Shown here piece by piece: positions 1 to 8,888 of a stretch of 64,000 nt of DNA. The DNA lies in NCBI GenBank assembly GCA_023701285.1, contig JAMPXH010000004.1:1-64000 (forward strand), given 5' to 3'. Under the pieces are notes generated by a model. The model did not search any database and was not told where the DNA came from. It saw nothing but the letters and a program-made list of their open reading frames with translations. The translations under genes were made by a program, and so were the position numbers. Position 1 is the stretch's first letter. Every line of letters starts with the position of its first letter. The stretch is from Candidatus Didemnitutus sp. (GTDB taxonomy: Bacteria; Verrucomicrobiota; Verrucomicrobiia; Opitutales; Opitutaceae).

Positions 1-31
1 GCGGGGCTCAGTCGGGATCGTGCAGGTGGTG

Positions 32-79
32 GGCGTCGGTGTCCCCACCGACGCCTGTCGCCGCTGGGACAGCGGCGAC
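32..79. repeat. Tandem REP-like perfect hairpins
   Basis: Two adjacent perfect inverted repeats are visible: GGCGTCGGTG/CACCGACGCC with a 4-nt loop, then GTCGCCGCT/AGCGGCGAC with a 5-nt loop. Neither is followed by a T-run on either strand, so they look more like extragenic palindromes than an intrinsic terminator, although they lie just downstream of the minus-strand gene that ends at 142. Confidence 0.55.
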
Positions 80-141
80 CCCCAATTGTGAGGAGCTCAT
101 CAGCCGGGAATCGCGCCCGACTGCATGAGTCCGTCTTGGCA

Positions 142-2283
142 TCAGTCGATGCGCTCGAATTTCACCTGGCCGACTTGTTGCGCCCAGCTGTTGGCCGGGT
201 CGGTCAGCTCGATCATCACGTGACGCGTGCCTTCGGGGAGTGGTGCGGAGGAGCGCACCCACGTGCGATACCAGCCGCTCGCCGTCGCCACGGAGGGATC
301 GAAGCTGAGCTCGATCGGCGTCCAGACCTGGCCGTCGAACGAGGCGCGCGCGGCGACCTTGCCAGTCAGCGTCGCGCCGTAGTGATAGACCTTGAAGCGG
401 AGGTCCTGCGCGTGGCGCGTCTCGTAGACGAACCAGCCGGGCGCGGTGGAGTTGCGATAGACGCGCCCGGCGTCGCCTTCGCTGTAGGCGGCTGCGGTCG
501 TGCTGACGGTGAGATTGGCGCTGTTCAACGCGGGTGTCGTCAGCGCGAGCGAGTTGAGTGCGTCGTCGAGGGTCGAGACGGCTTCCGTGACGAGCCGCAC
601 GTGGCCGAGCTGCGTGGCGGTGGCCGCGCTCGCGCCGTGCAGTTCGATCTTCAGGAAGCGCGTGCCCGTGGGCACGCCGGTGGCGGGCGGCCCGAGATGC
701 AGGCGGCGCGCGGTCGGGGCGTTGGTCGCATCGGGCACGAAGTTGTCGACCTCGGTGAATTCGAATGCGGAGGACCAGGTGATGCCGTCCGCCGACGTGT
801 AACCGCGGATGCGGCCGCTGGCCGTGGTGGCGTCGATGAGGAAGGCGCAGATGTTCCAATCGACGATCGGCGCGTCGGTGCCGTAGGTCAGCGATGCGGT
901 GGAGCCGGTCGTGGTGCGGTAGACGCGGTGCAGGTCGTCCTCGTCCCAGACTTGGTTGGAGGTGGCGAGGCTGAGGCCGCCGCTGGTGGCGGTGGCGAGC
1001 GTGAGGCTGGCGAGCGGATCGTCGTGCAGGACGCGGCCGGCGAGACGGGCGAGCCGTCCGTAGGCGGAGGTGAAGGTGTAGCTGAGCGGATCGCCGGCGC
1101 TGGCGCGCGCGCGGATCAGCCAGGTGCCGACGAATTTGTCCTCGGTGAGCAGTGTGGGGTTGGCGGGATCGAAGCTCACGCCGGTGCGGAGCCCGTTGTC
1201 GTAGCAGGCCCATTGCACGGCGTAGTGCGCACCCCAGCGCCAGGCGTAGTCGAGCTGGAGGTCGATCAATGCGCGGTAGGCCGTATCGGAGGCCGCGGAG
1301 TGCCACGGTGCGGAGTCGCCCATGTAACTCGATTCGTAGGCGCCGAACTCGCCCATGTAGACGTTGTCGTGCCCGAAGGCCGCGGAGGCGGGCGCCTTCT
1401 TCTTCAGGTAATCGAGCCCGCGGATGACGTTGATCTCGTTGCCGGGCGTCTTGCTCGACCAATTGGACCAGGAGTAGAGGTCGCAGGTGAGCGAGGGGAC
1501 GACGGCGTTGACCATGCAGAGCGCGTCGGCGACGGGGAAGGTGGAGTTGGTGCCGGGGTTGTAGTTGATCTCGGCGGCGTTGTAGACGGCGACGCCGGTG
1601 GCGCTGCTGGCGTTGCGGGCGGCGGTGACGCCGCTCTGGCGCGCGTTGAGCCAGGCGGTCATGCCGGCGAGCGCGGTCTGTTGCGCGGTGGAGTCGAGCA
1701 GCTCGAGGTTCAGCGAGTTGTCGCCCTCCCAGTTCTGGAAGATGAAGGTCTTGCCCGTCCCGGCGTAGGTGGCGAGGAGCCAGGCGGCGACGTCCTGGAA
1801 CTGCGCGGTCACGGCCGCCTGCTCGGCGGTGCTGAGGCCGTCCTTCCAGTTCGTCGTCGTGTAGCCGGAGCCCGACTGCTTGGGCACGAACTCGCTCGCG
1901 ACGAAGAAGTAGGTGGTGAATTCCTCGCGTCCAAGCAGCTCCTGGAAATAGGCGGTCTGGAGCAACTCCTTGAGAGTGGAGGGCGTGGTGGGCCACGGGT
2001 GGTTGCCGGAGAAGTTCGGGTAGGCGCTCGTGGGGCTGGGCGTGAGCCAGACCTTGATCGCGCGGCTGCCGAGGTCCGCGATGCGGTCGGCTCCTTCGTT
2101 CAGGTAGTCGCCCGCGGGTGTGCGGGTGGGCAGCGTGTATTTGCCGCCGGAGTGGATCTCGCCGACGAAATCGCCGAAGGAACGAGCCGGCAATGCCGCC
2201 TCGGAGATGCAGAACGGAGCGCCGAGCAGGGCCAGGGCAAAGGCCAGCCGACGCACGCGAGGGAGACCCGCGGGAGTTTTCAT
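142..2283 (-). CDS. Secreted glycosidase-like protein
   Basis: Protein of 713 aa from the second in-track ATG, which is preferred because it directly precedes a signal peptide (basic start, then a hydrophobic run LAFALALLGAPF) and follows a pyrimidine-rich tract. Residues about 40-390 resemble a TIM-barrel glycoside hydrolase: there are motifs such as FIFQNWEGDNS and VYMGEFGAYES whose Glu residues could be catalytic. The C-terminal 320 residues look like beta-rich modules of the kind attached to exported polysaccharidases. The substrate cannot be told from the sequence, and the family assignment is tentative. It is divergent from the PEP-CTERM gene. Confidence 0.75.
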   Translation of the reverse strand: MKTPAGLPRVRRLAFALALLGAPFCISEAALPARSFGDFVGEIHSGGKYTLPTRTPAGDYLNEGADRIADLGSRAIKVWLTPSPTSAYPNFSGNHPWPTTPSTLKELLQTAYFQELLGREEFTTYFFVASEFVPKQSGSGYTTTNWKDGLSTAEQAAVTAQFQDVAAWLLATYAGTGKTFIFQNWEGDNSLNLELLDSTAQQTALAGMTAWLNARQSGVTAARNASSATGVAVYNAAEINYNPGTNSTFPVADALCMVNAVVPSLTCDLYSWSNWSSKTPGNEINVIRGLDYLKKKAPASAAFGHDNVYMGEFGAYESSYMGDSAPWHSAASDTAYRALIDLQLDYAWRWGAHYAVQWACYDNGLRTGVSFDPANPTLLTEDKFVGTWLIRARASAGDPLSYTFTSAYGRLARLAGRVLHDDPLASLTLATATSGGLSLATSNQVWDEDDLHRVYRTTTGSTASLTYGTDAPIVDWNICAFLIDATTASGRIRGYTSADGITWSSAFEFTEVDNFVPDATNAPTARRLHLGPPATGVPTGTRFLKIELHGASAATATQLGHVRLVTEAVSTLDDALNSLALTTPALNSANLTVSTTAAAYSEGDAGRVYRNSTAPGWFVYETRHAQDLRFKVYHYGATLTGKVAARASFDGQVWTPIELSFDPSVATASGWYRTWVRSSAPLPEGTRHVMIELTDPANSWAQQVGQVKFERID

Positions 2284-2570
2284 GGGGGAGGGGATGGGGA
2301 GGTGACCGGTCCGCACCCAGTGGCGCGGACAAACAGCAAACTGACTTCCGACGCGGTCGAATCTGCCGCGCCGGGCGGCGCGCTCAATCCGGCGCAGTGC
2401 CGCGAACGCGGGGAATAGTTCGGATTTTCGCGTCTGCGCTTACGCTCCCGCCGTCGCCACTTCCGTCGTGCTGGCGTGGACAAAACCAAGTAAGCGTCGC
2501 CGCCCGCGCACCGCTGCGGCGCATCTGTGCGCTTTCGGTTCCCGGCGCCGGTTTCTTGATGCCAATCAGC

Positions 2571-3383
2571 ATGAAAAAACTCCTCGCTCTCGTTCTTGGC
2601 GTTGCGGCGGTCTCACCACTGGCCGCCGACTATACGCTCGATTTCAACACCGCCGGGCAGTTCGCCGGCGAGTTCGGTTCGGCGCAGCCCGGTCCGATCA
2701 CCCAGTCCGGCTCGGGCGGTTTGAACGGCAGCGGTTCGCTCGATCTTTCCGGGATGACCGGTGGCTCTACGGCGCAGCAGATCGTCACGTTCAACCAGGC
2801 TTTCGCGGGCAATCTCTCGTCTTGGAGCGCCAGCATTTATTATTACGGCAACGCGCAGCATTTCTGGCAATTCGGCGTGCTGACCACCGCCACGCCGGCG
2901 CTGAACGACGGCTGGGCGCACGATGGCAGCTCCTATGTGCCGTCGATCTGGCTGGAGTCGGGCAATGCCGACGGCGGTTCCTTCGGCGTTGGCAGCTATG
3001 ACGGCGTTGGGGAGACCATCTACGACGTCAGCATCGTGGACGGTGGCCTGCCTGCGTCCGCCGAGTGGTATAAATACACGATTAACGTGATGCACACCGG
3101 CGGTTCGAACTTCACGATTGCCGGCACGATGAATCAGGCGAACGCGGACGGCTCCCTCGGCGCCGTGCTGGCGACGGCCTTGCTCTTGATCGAAAACGCC
3201 GCCATCGCCGCCGACAGCACCGTTTACCTTTACCTCAATCTCTACGACGGTGTGGCGATCGACAATTTCTACACGACGACCTACACGCCGGCCGTGATCC
3301 CGGAGCCCGCCACCCTGGCCGCGCTCGCCGGCCTGCTCGCCTTGGGCTTCGTCTCCTGGCGTCGCCGCGCCGCGCGCGCCTGA
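2571..3383 (+). CDS. PEP-CTERM sorting-domain exported protein
   Basis: Protein of 270 aa beginning MKKLLALVLGVAAV, a clear signal peptide; an alternative ATG lies 12 nt upstream. The body is low-complexity, Gly/Ser-rich and beta-like. The C-terminus has the full PEP-CTERM signature: IPEPATLAAL, a hydrophobic segment, then the basic tail WRRRAARA. Proteins of this kind are processed by exosortase and are usually destined for the envelope or extracellular matrix. No exosortase gene is in the window. The long upstream extension in the ORF track is spurious. A good terminator follows 25 nt after the stop. Confidence 0.88.
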   Translation: MKKLLALVLGVAAVSPLAADYTLDFNTAGQFAGEFGSAQPGPITQSGSGGLNGSGSLDLSGMTGGSTAQQIVTFNQAFAGNLSSWSASIYYYGNAQHFWQFGVLTTATPALNDGWAHDGSSYVPSIWLESGNADGGSFGVGSYDGVGETIYDVSIVDGGLPASAEWYKYTINVMHTGGSNFTIAGTMNQANADGSLGAVLATALLLIENAAIAADSTVYLYLNLYDGVAIDNFYTTTYTPAVIPEPATLAALAGLLALGFVSWRRRAARA

Positions 3384-3407
3384 GAACGAATCAAGTTTGT
3401 CGACAAG

Positions 3408-3432
3408 CCGCGCGGCCTCCGCGCGGTTTTTT
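3408..3432 (+). terminator. Intrinsic terminator of the PEP-CTERM gene
   Basis: Perfect 8-bp GC stem CCGCGCGG/CCGCGCGG with a 3-nt loop followed directly by TTTTTT, placed 25 nt beyond the stop codon. Confidence 0.85.
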
Positions 3433-3629
3433 CCTGTCTGCGCCCGGTGAAGCGGCGGCGAAGCCCTGCTGCGAATCAACTTTTGCAGTCAGTATCGCCC
3501 GCCCACAGGTAGGGCGAGTTCTCCGAACGAGCCGAAAAACGATCGCCGCGCCGCCGCGCCGCTGCGACGTCGCGCCGCTTCGTGCGGAGAACTCACCTTT
3601 GCTCTTTCCGCCAGACGGACGGGCGCGCC

Positions 3630-3992
3630 TCAAGGAGCCCGCAGGATCTTCTCCATCGCTTTTCCCTTGGCCAGTTCGTCCACCAATTTGTCGAGGATAC
3701 GGATCTCGCGCATCACGGGGTCTGCGATGTCCTCGACGCGCACGCCGCAGATGACGCCGGTGACGAGCTTCCGGTTGGGGTTCGGCTTGGGTGCGCGGGC
3801 GAAGAAGGTTTCGAAATCGGTCTCCTGCTGCAGCTGCTTCGCGAATTGCTTGGGCGTGTAGCCCGTCAGCCAGCAGAAGATGGCGTCCACCTCTGCCTTC
3901 GTCCGGCCTTTCTTTTCCGCCTTGGCGACGTAGTAGGGATAAACGTTGGCGACGGGCGTCGTGAAGATGCGGTGCTTGGCGGGCGTGGGCAT
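3630..3992 (-). CDS. DUF2200 family protein
   Basis: Protein of 120 aa matching the small DUF2200 family over its whole length: a start near [18 protein letters not shown], the central [15 protein letters not shown] and WLTGYT segments, and the C-terminal [18 protein letters not shown]. The family has no assigned biochemical role. The start was chosen by family length; an in-frame ATG 12 nt upstream adds MLPA. The longer ORF in the track is a read-through of non-coding sequence. It is divergent from the YkgJ-like gene. Confidence 0.85.
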   Translation of the reverse strand: MPTPAKHRIFTTPVANVYPYYVAKAEKKGRTKAEVDAIFCWLTGYTPKQFAKQLQQETDFETFFARAPKPNPNRKLVTGVICGVRVEDIADPVMREIRILDKLVDELAKGKAMEKILRAP

Positions 3993-4103
3993 GGCAGGGA
4001 GCATGGAACGGCGGGGTGCAGGGTCACTCGGAAAAACGGCCGCCGCCGCCGCGCGGGAATTGGGAGCTGCCATCCCGTGATTTTCCCGGTAAAGCAACGG
4101 GGC

Positions 4104-4505
4104 ATGTCCAATCCTCCTCCGGATTGTCTGCGTTGCGGGGCCTGCTGTTACTCGCCTTCGGACCGCTTCGTGCGGGTGACGGGGGCCGACTGGACGCGGC
4201 TGGGGGAGGCGGCCGAGCGGGTCGCGCATTTCATCGGCCGGGGCAACGAGGCCTACATGAGAATGGCCGGCGGGCACTGCGCTGCGCTGGAAGTCCGTGC
4301 GACGGGAGCGGGTGCGGACGCCGCCCCGGAGTATTTCTGCACGATCTACGCGCGCCGCCCGCAAATCTGCCGGGATCTCGCCCGCGGCTCTCCCGAGTGC
4401 GAAGGGGAGCGCGCGCTCGACCGGCGAGGCGGGCAGCCCCTTCCCCTTGATCCAGGGGCTGTTCCCTCGCTTCCCTCACGCTCGCGAAGGCAATCCGTCG
4501 CATAA
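4104..4505 (+). CDS. YkgJ family cysteine-cluster protein
   Basis: Protein of 133 aa with an N-terminal CLRCGACC cluster and further cysteines ([22 protein letters not shown]), the usual arrangement of YkgJ-type putative zinc- or iron-chelating proteins. The function of the family is not established. The last 25 residues are basic and low-complexity and may be poorly conserved. A second, shorter family member occurs at 12627. The ATG used immediately precedes the cysteine cluster; the 174-codon upstream extension in the track overlaps the divergent DUF2200 gene and is rejected. Confidence 0.82.
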   Translation: MSNPPPDCLRCGACCYSPSDRFVRVTGADWTRLGEAAERVAHFIGRGNEAYMRMAGGHCAALEVRATGAGADAAPEYFCTIYARRPQICRDLARGSPECEGERALDRRGGQPLPLDPGAVPSLPSRSRRQSVA

Positions 4506-4576
4506 TCCGCCGGCATCGAAAAAACGAGCTTGCCAGTGCCGGGGTGCGCTCGCGAAATCCCCCTCCTTGTTCTTTT

Positions 4577-4652
4577 GCCAACATAGCTCAGTTGGTAGAG
4601 CAGCGCTTTCGTAAAGCGCGGGTCGCTGGTTCAAGTCCAGTTGTTGGCTCCA
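4577..4652 (+). tRNA. tRNA-Thr (CGT)
   Basis: Complete 76-nt cloverleaf including encoded CCA. The acceptor stem is GCCAACA/TGTTGGC, the D-arm holds AGCTCAGTTGGTAGAGC, the anticodon stem is GCGCT/AGCGC with loop TTCGTAA giving anticodon CGT (reads ACG, threonine), and the T-arm has the TTCAAGTCC loop. A terminator follows 12 nt later, so it is probably a single-gene transcript. A weak TTGCCA element about 42 nt upstream could be its -35 box. Confidence 0.97.
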
Positions 4653-4663
4653 GTTTCTGACTA

Positions 4664-4695
4664 AGGCCGCTCCTCCGGGGGCGGCCTTTGTTTTT
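4664..4695 (+). terminator. Terminator after tRNA-Thr
   Basis: Stem AGGCCGC/GCGGCCT with a 10-nt loop followed by TTGTTTTT, located just after the tRNA 3' end. Confidence 0.85.
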
Positions 4696-4711
4696 GGCGC
4701 GATGCGATCCG

Positions 4712-5767
4712 TCAAAGCAGCGCGCCCTGCTCGCCGCCGCCCAGCGCGTCGAGGCCGATGGCGCGGTAACCCTTCGCGGTCAGGATGCGGCCTTGGGCGG
4801 TGCGGGCGAGGTAGCCTTCCTGGATCAGGAACGGCTCGTGCACTTCCTCGAGCGTGTCGGCTTCCTCGCCGACGGCGATGGCGATGGTGCCGATGCCGAC
4901 CGGGCCGCCCTTGTAATGGTGCGCCATGAGGCGGAGGATGCGCTTGTCCATCTCGTCGAGGCCGGCGGCGTCGATTTCGAGCAATTCCAAGGCGGCGGCG
5001 GCGACGGGGCGCGTGATCTTGCCGGTCGCCTTTTCCTGGGCGAAATCGCGGACGAAGTTGACGAGGTTGTTCGCAATGCGCGGCGTGCCGCGGGCGCGGG
5101 CGGCGATCTCCTCCGCGCCGCCGGCGTCGATCGTCACTTTCAGGAGGCCGCAGCTGCGTTCCACGATGTGCACGAGCGTCTCCCGACCGTAGTAATCGAG
5201 CCGCGTGTTCAGCGTGAAGCGCGAGCGCAGCGGGGCGGTGAGCAGTCCGGCGCGCGTGGTGGCGCCGACGAGGGTGAAGCGGGGGATCGAGAGGCGCACG
5301 CTGCGTGCGTTGGGCCCCTGGTCGATCATGATGTCGAGGCGGAAGTCCTCCATCGCGCTGTAGAGGTATTCCTCCACGGTCTTCGAGATGCGGTGAATCT
5401 CGTCGATGAAGAGAATGTCGCCTTCCTCGAGGTTCGTGAGCAGGCCGGCGAGGTCGCCGGGTTTTTCGATGACCGGTCCGGAGGTGACGCGGACGTTGCG
5501 GCCCAGTTCGTTGCCGAGGATGAAGGCCAGCGTGGTCTTGCCCAGGCCCGGGGGGCCGGAGAGCAGCACGTGATTGAGGGATTCGCCGCGGCGCTTCGAG
5601 GCGCCGACCATCACTTTGAGGCGCTCGACCGTCTTCGGTTGGCCGGCGAAATCGGCGAAGGAGAGCGGGCGCAGCGCGGCTTCGGCGGGGGCGGCGGGAG
5701 CGGAGAGGGCCTCGGCCAGAAAGTCGCGGCCTTTGGCGTGGGGTTGCGGTTCCTTGGGCATGGTCAT
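4712..5767 (-). CDS. ruvB: Holliday junction branch migration helicase RuvB
   Basis: Protein of 351 aa, normal RuvB length. It has Walker A GPPGLGKTTL (about 71-80), Walker B ILFIDEIHR, sensor motif GATTRAG, the arginine finger region PLRSRF, and the C-terminal winged-helix region with HEPFLIQEGYLARTAQGR. RuvB hexamers drive branch migration of Holliday junctions with RuvA. Its ATG overlaps the murA stop by 4 nt (ATGA), indicating translational coupling. The N-terminal 30 residues are Ala/Pro-rich and poorly conserved; an ATG two codons downstream is an alternative start. ruvA and ruvC are not adjacent. Confidence 0.97.
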   Translation of the reverse strand: MTMPKEPQPHAKGRDFLAEALSAPAAPAEAALRPLSFADFAGQPKTVERLKVMVGASKRRGESLNHVLLSGPPGLGKTTLAFILGNELGRNVRVTSGPVIEKPGDLAGLLTNLEEGDILFIDEIHRISKTVEEYLYSAMEDFRLDIMIDQGPNARSVRLSIPRFTLVGATTRAGLLTAPLRSRFTLNTRLDYYGRETLVHIVERSCGLLKVTIDAGGAEEIAARARGTPRIANNLVNFVRDFAQEKATGKITRPVAAAALELLEIDAAGLDEMDKRILRLMAHHYKGGPVGIGTIAIAVGEEADTLEEVHEPFLIQEGYLARTAQGRILTAKGYRAIGLDALGGGEQGALL

Positions 5768-7053
5768 TTCCACTCCACCTCGGCGCCGATGCTGCGCAGG
5801 TTTTCCACGAAATTGGGATGGGCGCGCTTGATCGTGTCGGCGTTCTTCACGATCGAGCGGCCGGGAATGCTGGCGGCGACCATGTAGAGCGCCACGGCGG
5901 CGCGGATGATGTAGGGCGCCTCGACGACGGTGGGGCGCAGGGGCTTCGCACCGAACACCGTGATGCGATGCGGGTCGCTCACGACGACATGGGCGCCGAA
6001 CTTCGACAGCTCGGACATCCACGTGAAGCCGCCTTCGTAGACCTTGTTCCAGAACATCACCGCGCCCTGCGCGCGCACGGAGAGCGCGATCATGCAGGGC
6101 AACAGATCGACGGGAAAATAGGGCCACGGAGCCGCTTCGATCTTCGGGAGCAGGTTGCTGGTGAAGGGCTCCTCGACGACGAGCTTCTGCTTCTTGCGCA
6201 CGAGGGCGGTGTCGCCTTCGTAGTCGACCCGGACGCCGAGCTTGGCGAAGGAGCGGTTGATGAGGTCGAAGTGGTGTGGCAGAGAGTCGGTGACGCGCAC
6301 TTCGCCGCCGGTGATGGCGCCCAGCGCCAGGAAGGTGACCACCTCGTGGTGATCCGTGTTGATGCTGAAGGTGCCGCCCCGGAGCTTCCGGACGCCGCGG
6401 ACGGTGAGCATCGAGGTGCCGATGCCCTCGATGTCGGCGCCCATGCCGGAGAGCACGGTGCACAGGTCCTGCACGTGCGGCTCGCTCGCCGCGTTGATGA
6501 GCACGGCCTGACCCTCGGCGAGCACGGCGGCCATCACGAAGTTTTCCGTGGCCGTGACCGACATGTAATCCGGCCAGTGACGCGCCCCTTTGAAGCGGTC
6601 CTTCAGGCGCATGGTCAGCTTGCTCGAGTGCGTGATGGTGGCGCCCAATTTCTCCAGGATCTCGAGGTGCGGATCCAGTTCGCGGATACCGAGCGAGCAA
6701 CCTTTGGCGTTGGAAGGGATGACGAGTTTCTTCATCCGCTGCAGCAGCGGCGCGAAGAGCAGCACCGACGAGCGCATGCCCGCGGGCAGCTCGCCATCGA
6801 GCCGGGCGCTGTCGAAGTGCGCGTGCTCGATCTCCATGCGTCCGCCGCCCCGGTCCCAGTTGATCCGCGAGCCTTGCTCGACGAAGAAGCCGACGAGCTT
6901 CTCGACGTCCGTGATGTTGGGCACGTTGGTGAGCGTGACCTTCTCGTCGGTGAGGAGGGTCGCGCAGAGGATCGGGAGCGCGGAGTTTTTGTTGCCGGAC
7001 GGTTTGATGGTGCCGCTGAGGGGCTTGCCGCCGTGAACGATGAGGTCTGCCAT
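5764..7053 (-). CDS. murA: UDP-GlcNAc 1-carboxyvinyltransferase MurA
   Basis: Protein of 429 aa. It transfers enolpyruvate from PEP to UDP-GlcNAc, the first committed step of peptidoglycan synthesis. The N-terminus GNKNSALPI contains the conserved Lys22-Asn23 pair at the same numbering as in E. coli. The fosfomycin-target loop Cys is present as GCSLGIRELDPHLE, so fosfomycin sensitivity is expected in principle. The sequence is a divergent MurA branch. The start was chosen at MADLIVHGG, matching family N-termini, with a pyrimidine-rich leader. First gene of the murA-ruvB unit. Confidence 0.96.
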   Translation of the reverse strand: MADLIVHGGKPLSGTIKPSGNKNSALPILCATLLTDEKVTLTNVPNITDVEKLVGFFVEQGSRINWDRGGGRMEIEHAHFDSARLDGELPAGMRSSVLLFAPLLQRMKKLVIPSNAKGCSLGIRELDPHLEILEKLGATITHSSKLTMRLKDRFKGARHWPDYMSVTATENFVMAAVLAEGQAVLINAASEPHVQDLCTVLSGMGADIEGIGTSMLTVRGVRKLRGGTFSINTDHHEVVTFLALGAITGGEVRVTDSLPHHFDLINRSFAKLGVRVDYEGDTALVRKKQKLVVEEPFTSNLLPKIEAAPWPYFPVDLLPCMIALSVRAQGAVMFWNKVYEGGFTWMSELSKFGAHVVVSDPHRITVFGAKPLRPTVVEAPYIIRAAVALYMVAASIPGRSIVKNADTIKRAHPNFVENLRSIGAEVEWK

Positions 7054-7144
7054 GGGAGGCGAGGAGCGAGAGGGAGGAAGTGCCTGCGGGGGCAGGCGGA
7101 TAAAGTCACCCGCCAGCAAGCTCCGACATGCCTTGCCGCGCCAC

Positions 7145-7174
7145 AAAAAAAGGCGCCCGCGGAAACGGGCGCCT
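7145..7174 (-). terminator. Terminator of the RGG-rich gene
   Basis: On the minus strand a 9-bp stem AGGCGCCCG/CGGGCGCCT with a 6-nt loop is followed by a run of T residues (seen as AAAAAAA on the plus strand), directly downstream of the minus-strand gene ending at 7197. Confidence 0.85.
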
Positions 7175-7196
7175 CGAAAGGGTAAGCGGGAGCGAC

Positions 7197-8252
7197 TCAG
7201 GCTTGCGGGTGGCTGTCGCCACCGCCGCCCGGACCGCCACGGTAACCGCCGCGATCGCCGCCGCGGTTGCGGCCGCCGCGACCGCCGCGACGACGGCGGA
7301 AGCCGCCGTCTTCACGGCCTTCGCCGCGCGACTCGCCGCCTTGGAAACCTTGGCCGCCTTGGCCGCCGCCCTCGTGGCCTTGGCCACCGCCTTGGCGGTA
7401 GTGGCCGCGACCGCGGCCGCCCCGATGATGACGGTCACCGCGACCCTCACGGCGTTCGCCGCCTTCGCGGGGCGGGCGCTCGGTCGGGGCGGGGGCAGCG
7501 GGAGCGGATTCGCCACCGCTGAAGAACGCCTTGAGCTTGGCGAAGAAACCGGTCGGCTTGGCCGGTGCCGGTGCCGGCGCGGGCACCGGGCTGGGGCGCG
7601 GACCGCGGTCGTCGCGGCGCTGGAATTCCTGGCGCGGCGGGCGGTTGGGATCGCGGCCTTCCGGGCGGTTTTCGCGCGGTTCGCGGTCACGGCGTTGTTC
7701 GCCGCCTTGGCGGTCATCGCGACGCGGACGGTCGCCGCGCGGCTCGCGGGCGGGCGGGCGGAAGCCTTCGCTCTCCCACGTCTGGGCGGGAGTGGTCTTC
7801 GTGCGCTCGGGTGGGAGGATGTTGAGCTCGACCTTTTCCTCGGGCGCGGCCGGCGTCGTGGTCCCGTCGAGGGGGAACAAGTCGGGCGTGCTCGCCGGCG
7901 CAGGTTTCGCCGCGGGGGCGACGGGAGCGGGCGCGGCAGCGACCGGCGCCACGGGGGCCGGAGCGGCCGGGGTTTCGACCGGAGCCTGGGCTTCAGGGGC
8001 GGGTTCCGGGGTCGCAGGGGCGAACGGGTTTTGGTATTCGCGCGGGGCGGTGACGATCTCGATCGCCGTGGGCGTGTAGCTGGAGCTGACAGGCGCAGCG
8101 GCCGTGGCGGCCGAAGCACTGGTGGGGCGCTTGCCGCGGGCGAGACCCGAACCGCGGCTGGTGCCGAACGAGGCGACCGGAGCGCTGTTCGCGTCTGCCG
8201 GGGGAGTCGCGGTGCCTTCGGCGGGCGCACCGGACGATTCTGTGGAGGACAT
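7197..8252 (-). CDS. RGG/Pro-Ala-rich low-complexity protein
   Basis: Protein of 351 aa, unrecognised family. Residues 1-130 are Ser/Thr/Pro/Ala-rich, 130-150 hold a more ordered segment (KVELNILPPERTKTT), then a highly charged Arg/Asp/Glu/Pro region, a short amphipathic stretch FFAKLKAFFSGG, and a Gly/Arg-rich tail with repeats of GGQG, GGRG and RRRRGGRGGR. This resembles RGG-type RNA-binding or phase-separating tails. An AAGAAG element sits about 5 nt before the chosen ATG. Own terminator downstream, so probably monocistronic. RNA binding is inference from composition only. Confidence 0.7.
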   Translation of the reverse strand: MSSTESSGAPAEGTATPPADANSAPVASFGTSRGSGLARGKRPTSASAATAAAPVSSSYTPTAIEIVTAPREYQNPFAPATPEPAPEAQAPVETPAAPAPVAPVAAAPAPVAPAAKPAPASTPDLFPLDGTTTPAAPEEKVELNILPPERTKTTPAQTWESEGFRPPAREPRGDRPRRDDRQGGEQRRDREPRENRPEGRDPNRPPRQEFQRRDDRGPRPSPVPAPAPAPAKPTGFFAKLKAFFSGGESAPAAPAPTERPPREGGERREGRGDRHHRGGRGRGHYRQGGGQGHEGGGQGGQGFQGGESRGEGREDGGFRRRRGGRGGRNRGGDRGGYRGGPGGGGDSHPQA

Positions 8253-8464
8253 GTCTATCTTCTTGGTTGGAAGCGCCTGCCAAGGGGGCGGCGCATGGGT
8301 TGAGCCGGCCGGAGCCCGCGGTGCGGTCTCGGCACCCCGCAAGGGCGGGGTGGAACGGCGGCAATAAGGCACTTAAGCTCGGTTCTCCCCCGGAGTCGCG
8401 CAACAGCTAATTTCCACGGTGCCTGTGCTTGCCTCGGTTTGGCCGGCCAACCACGCTGCCGCCC

Positions 8465-8836
8465 ATGGACAAGCTCGAAGAGATTTTCCGGATGCAAGAT
8501 GCGCTGAATAAGCGAATTGGGGTGAATCTGCCGCCGCCCAGCGACGAGGAGAAGACGAAGTGGATTCTCAACTACACCCGCGCCATGCAGCAGGAAACGG
8601 CCGAACTCATCGACAGCGTGCCGTGGAAGTGGTGGGCCAAATACCAGAAGTTCGACGAGCAGAACGCCAAGGTCGAGGTGGTGGACCTTTTCCACTTCCT
8701 CGTGTCGCTGGCGCAAACCCTCGGCATGACCGCGGACGATGTCTATCAGGCCTACCTGAAGAAAAATCAGGTGAACCATCAGCGGCAGGAGAGCGGCTAC
8801 GTCAAAAAGGACGAGGCCGACTCGAAGCACATCTGA
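8465..8836 (+). CDS. Dimeric-type dUTP diphosphatase (all-alpha NTP pyrophosphatase)
   Basis: Protein of 123 aa belonging to the all-alpha NTP-PPase superfamily, closest in motif layout to dimeric dUTPases (dUTPase_2). Metal-binding acidic motifs are visible as QQETAELIDSVPWKWW and KVEVVDLFHFLVSL (ExxE and ExxD), followed by the family-typical AYLKKNQVNHQRQESGY. It probably hydrolyses dUTP to dUMP and PPi, limiting uracil incorporation and feeding dTMP synthesis. Start at MDKLEEIF, the usual N-terminus. Confidence 0.85.
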   Translation: MDKLEEIFRMQDALNKRIGVNLPPPSDEEKTKWILNYTRAMQQETAELIDSVPWKWWAKYQKFDEQNAKVEVVDLFHFLVSLAQTLGMTADDVYQAYLKKNQVNHQRQESGYVKKDEADSKHI

Positions 8837-8888
8837 GTCGAGGCGCAGGCCCGCCGGCGTCGTGCGGTGGCGCACCGCGCCGGGCGAT

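Noticed and set aside
88-2418. 776-codon plus-strand ORF opposite the first gene
   Set aside because: Gly/Arg/Val-rich shadow of the minus-strand secreted protein, which has a signal peptide and sensible composition.
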